Below are positions 13,768-14,311 of a stretch of 14,311 nucleotides of DNA, piece after piece. Where the stretch lies: NCBI GenBank assembly GCA_035948855.1, contig DASZIT010000109.1:1-14311 (forward strand), given 5' to 3'. This DNA is from DASZIT01 sp035948855. GTDB lineage: Bacteria; Actinomycetota; Acidimicrobiia; Acidimicrobiales; RAAP-2. Position 1 is the stretch's first letter. Each line of letters begins with the position of its first letter. Both the position numbers and the translations under genes were made by a program. Under the pieces are notes generated by a model. That model worked only from the letters and a program-made list of their open reading frames with translations. It was not told the origin of the DNA and did not search any database.

Positions 13768-14311
13768 TCAGTCTTGCCCGGCGGTCTGGGCGGCGAACAC
13801 CGCCGGCATCGAACCGAAGAACCCGGCGCTGCCGAAGGCGAAGATGCCGCCGTCGGCGGCCACCATCCAGTACCCGCTGCCGCGCAACGCCACCGTCATG
13901 CCGACCACCGGGAGCACCAGGTGCAGGCTTCCGGTCGAACCGAAGAACCCGGCGCTGCCGAAGGCGAAGATGCCACCGTCGGAGGCAACCAGCCAGTAGC
14001 CGCCGCCGTCGGGGGTGGCGGCCATGCCCACCACCGGTCGGTTGAGGGCGATACTTCCGGTCGACCCGCGGAAGGCGGCGTTCCCGAAAGCGAAGATGCC
14101 GCCATCGGAGGCGACCAGCCAGTAGCCAGCCCCTTCCGCGGTGGCGGCCATGCCGACCACCGGTCGGTTGAGGGCGATGCTTCCGGTCGACCCGCTGAAG
14201 ACGGCGTCCCCGAAGGCGAAGATGCCGCCGTCGGAGGCAACCAGCCAGTAGCCGCCACCGCCCGGGGTGGCCGCCATGCCCACCACCGGTCGATTGAGGG
14301 ACAGGCTCCCG
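13768..14311 (-). CDS. Repeat-rich probable surface protein, N terminus beyond window
   Basis: Only the last 180 residues are visible. They consist of four 42-residue repeats (LNRPVVGMAATPDGGGYWLV then ASDGGIFAFGSAGFFGSTGS), preceded by the end of a fifth, and a short tail AVFAAQTAGQD. The repeats are homologous to those in the following gene but carry FAFG instead of FSFG in every unit. No catalytic domain or signal peptide can be judged, since the 5' part is missing; by comparison with the neighbour it is likely secreted, with an enzymatic or adhesive N-terminal part. The next gene starts 25 nt after its stop with no terminator between, so they may be co-transcribed. The frame is open to the window edge. 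Confidence 0.8.
   Translation of the reverse strand, partial: GSLSLNRPVVGMAATPGGGGYWLVASDGGIFAFGDAVFSGSTGSIALNRPVVGMAATAEGAGYWLVASDGGIFAFGNAAFRGSTGSIALNRPVVGMAATPDGGGYWLVASDGGIFAFGSAGFFGSTGSLHLVLPVVGMTVALRGSGYWMVAADGGIFAFGSAGFFGSMPAVFAAQTAGQD
13771..14310 (-). repeat. 126-bp coding repeats in the partial protein
   Basis: Units begin at 14298, 14172, 14046 and 13920, all 42 codons apart; bases 14310-14299 are the end of a further unit. The first three are very similar to each other. The last (VLPVVGMTVALRGSGYWMVA) is the most diverged, as also happens in the neighbouring gene, where the terminal units differ most. Confidence 0.93.

Noticed and set aside
11778..14310. CRISPR array or non-coding satellite from the regular 126-bp periodicity
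   Set aside because: The units are in frame, keep coding constraint and differ mainly at silent or conservative positions; there are no short identical repeats with unique spacers.

Overview
The window is GC-rich, with G or C in most third codon positions, several GTG starts and compact gene spacing. Together with the gene order rpsO-pnp-M16 peptidase-dapB-dapA-rnj, which is familiar from actinobacteria, this points to a high-GC actinobacterium. The secreted proteins built from YWLVASDGGIFSFGD-type repeats would suit an uncultured Acidimicrobiia-like lineage, but that is inference. No tRNA, rRNA, CRISPR or insertion sequence was seen.

Layout. Everything from 1 to 10932 is on the minus strand. 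In transcription order it reads: a Prx6-type peroxiredoxin (10932-10297) closed by a UUCG-loop hairpin; rpsO (10129-9872); a 259-nt structured spacer; pnp (9612-7114); an M16 zinc peptidase (7083-5827); dapB (5765-4974); two tandem TetR paralogues (4965-4369 and 4335-3553); a diiron ferritin-like protein (3556-2432); dapA (2327-1419); and rnj, which runs off the left edge. To the right, a HAD phosphatase is the only plus-strand gene (11111-11770). It is divergent from the peroxiredoxin and almost abuts, tail to tail, a secreted SpoIID/LytB-domain protein (13742-11775). Upstream of that lies the 3' part of a second repeat protein that continues past the right edge.

How it fits together. rpsO, pnp and rnj tie ribosome assembly to the main RNA-decay enzymes. 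dapB and dapA make tetrahydrodipicolinate for lysine and peptidoglycan. The two TetR genes and the diiron gene form a compact regulator-plus-enzyme unit between dapB and dapA. It has its own predicted promoter and a 4-nt stop/start overlap. The right part concerns redox defence and the cell envelope.

Most unusual observations: the TetR/TetR/diiron cassette inside a housekeeping cluster; a near-perfect 20-bp palindrome filling the -35/-10 spacer of the predicted peroxiredoxin promoter; a hairpin overlapping the dapA ribosome binding site; low-complexity tails on both RNase J and PNPase; and two neighbouring secreted proteins sharing exact 42-residue repeats. All are read by eye. No alignment, fold prediction or database search was run.
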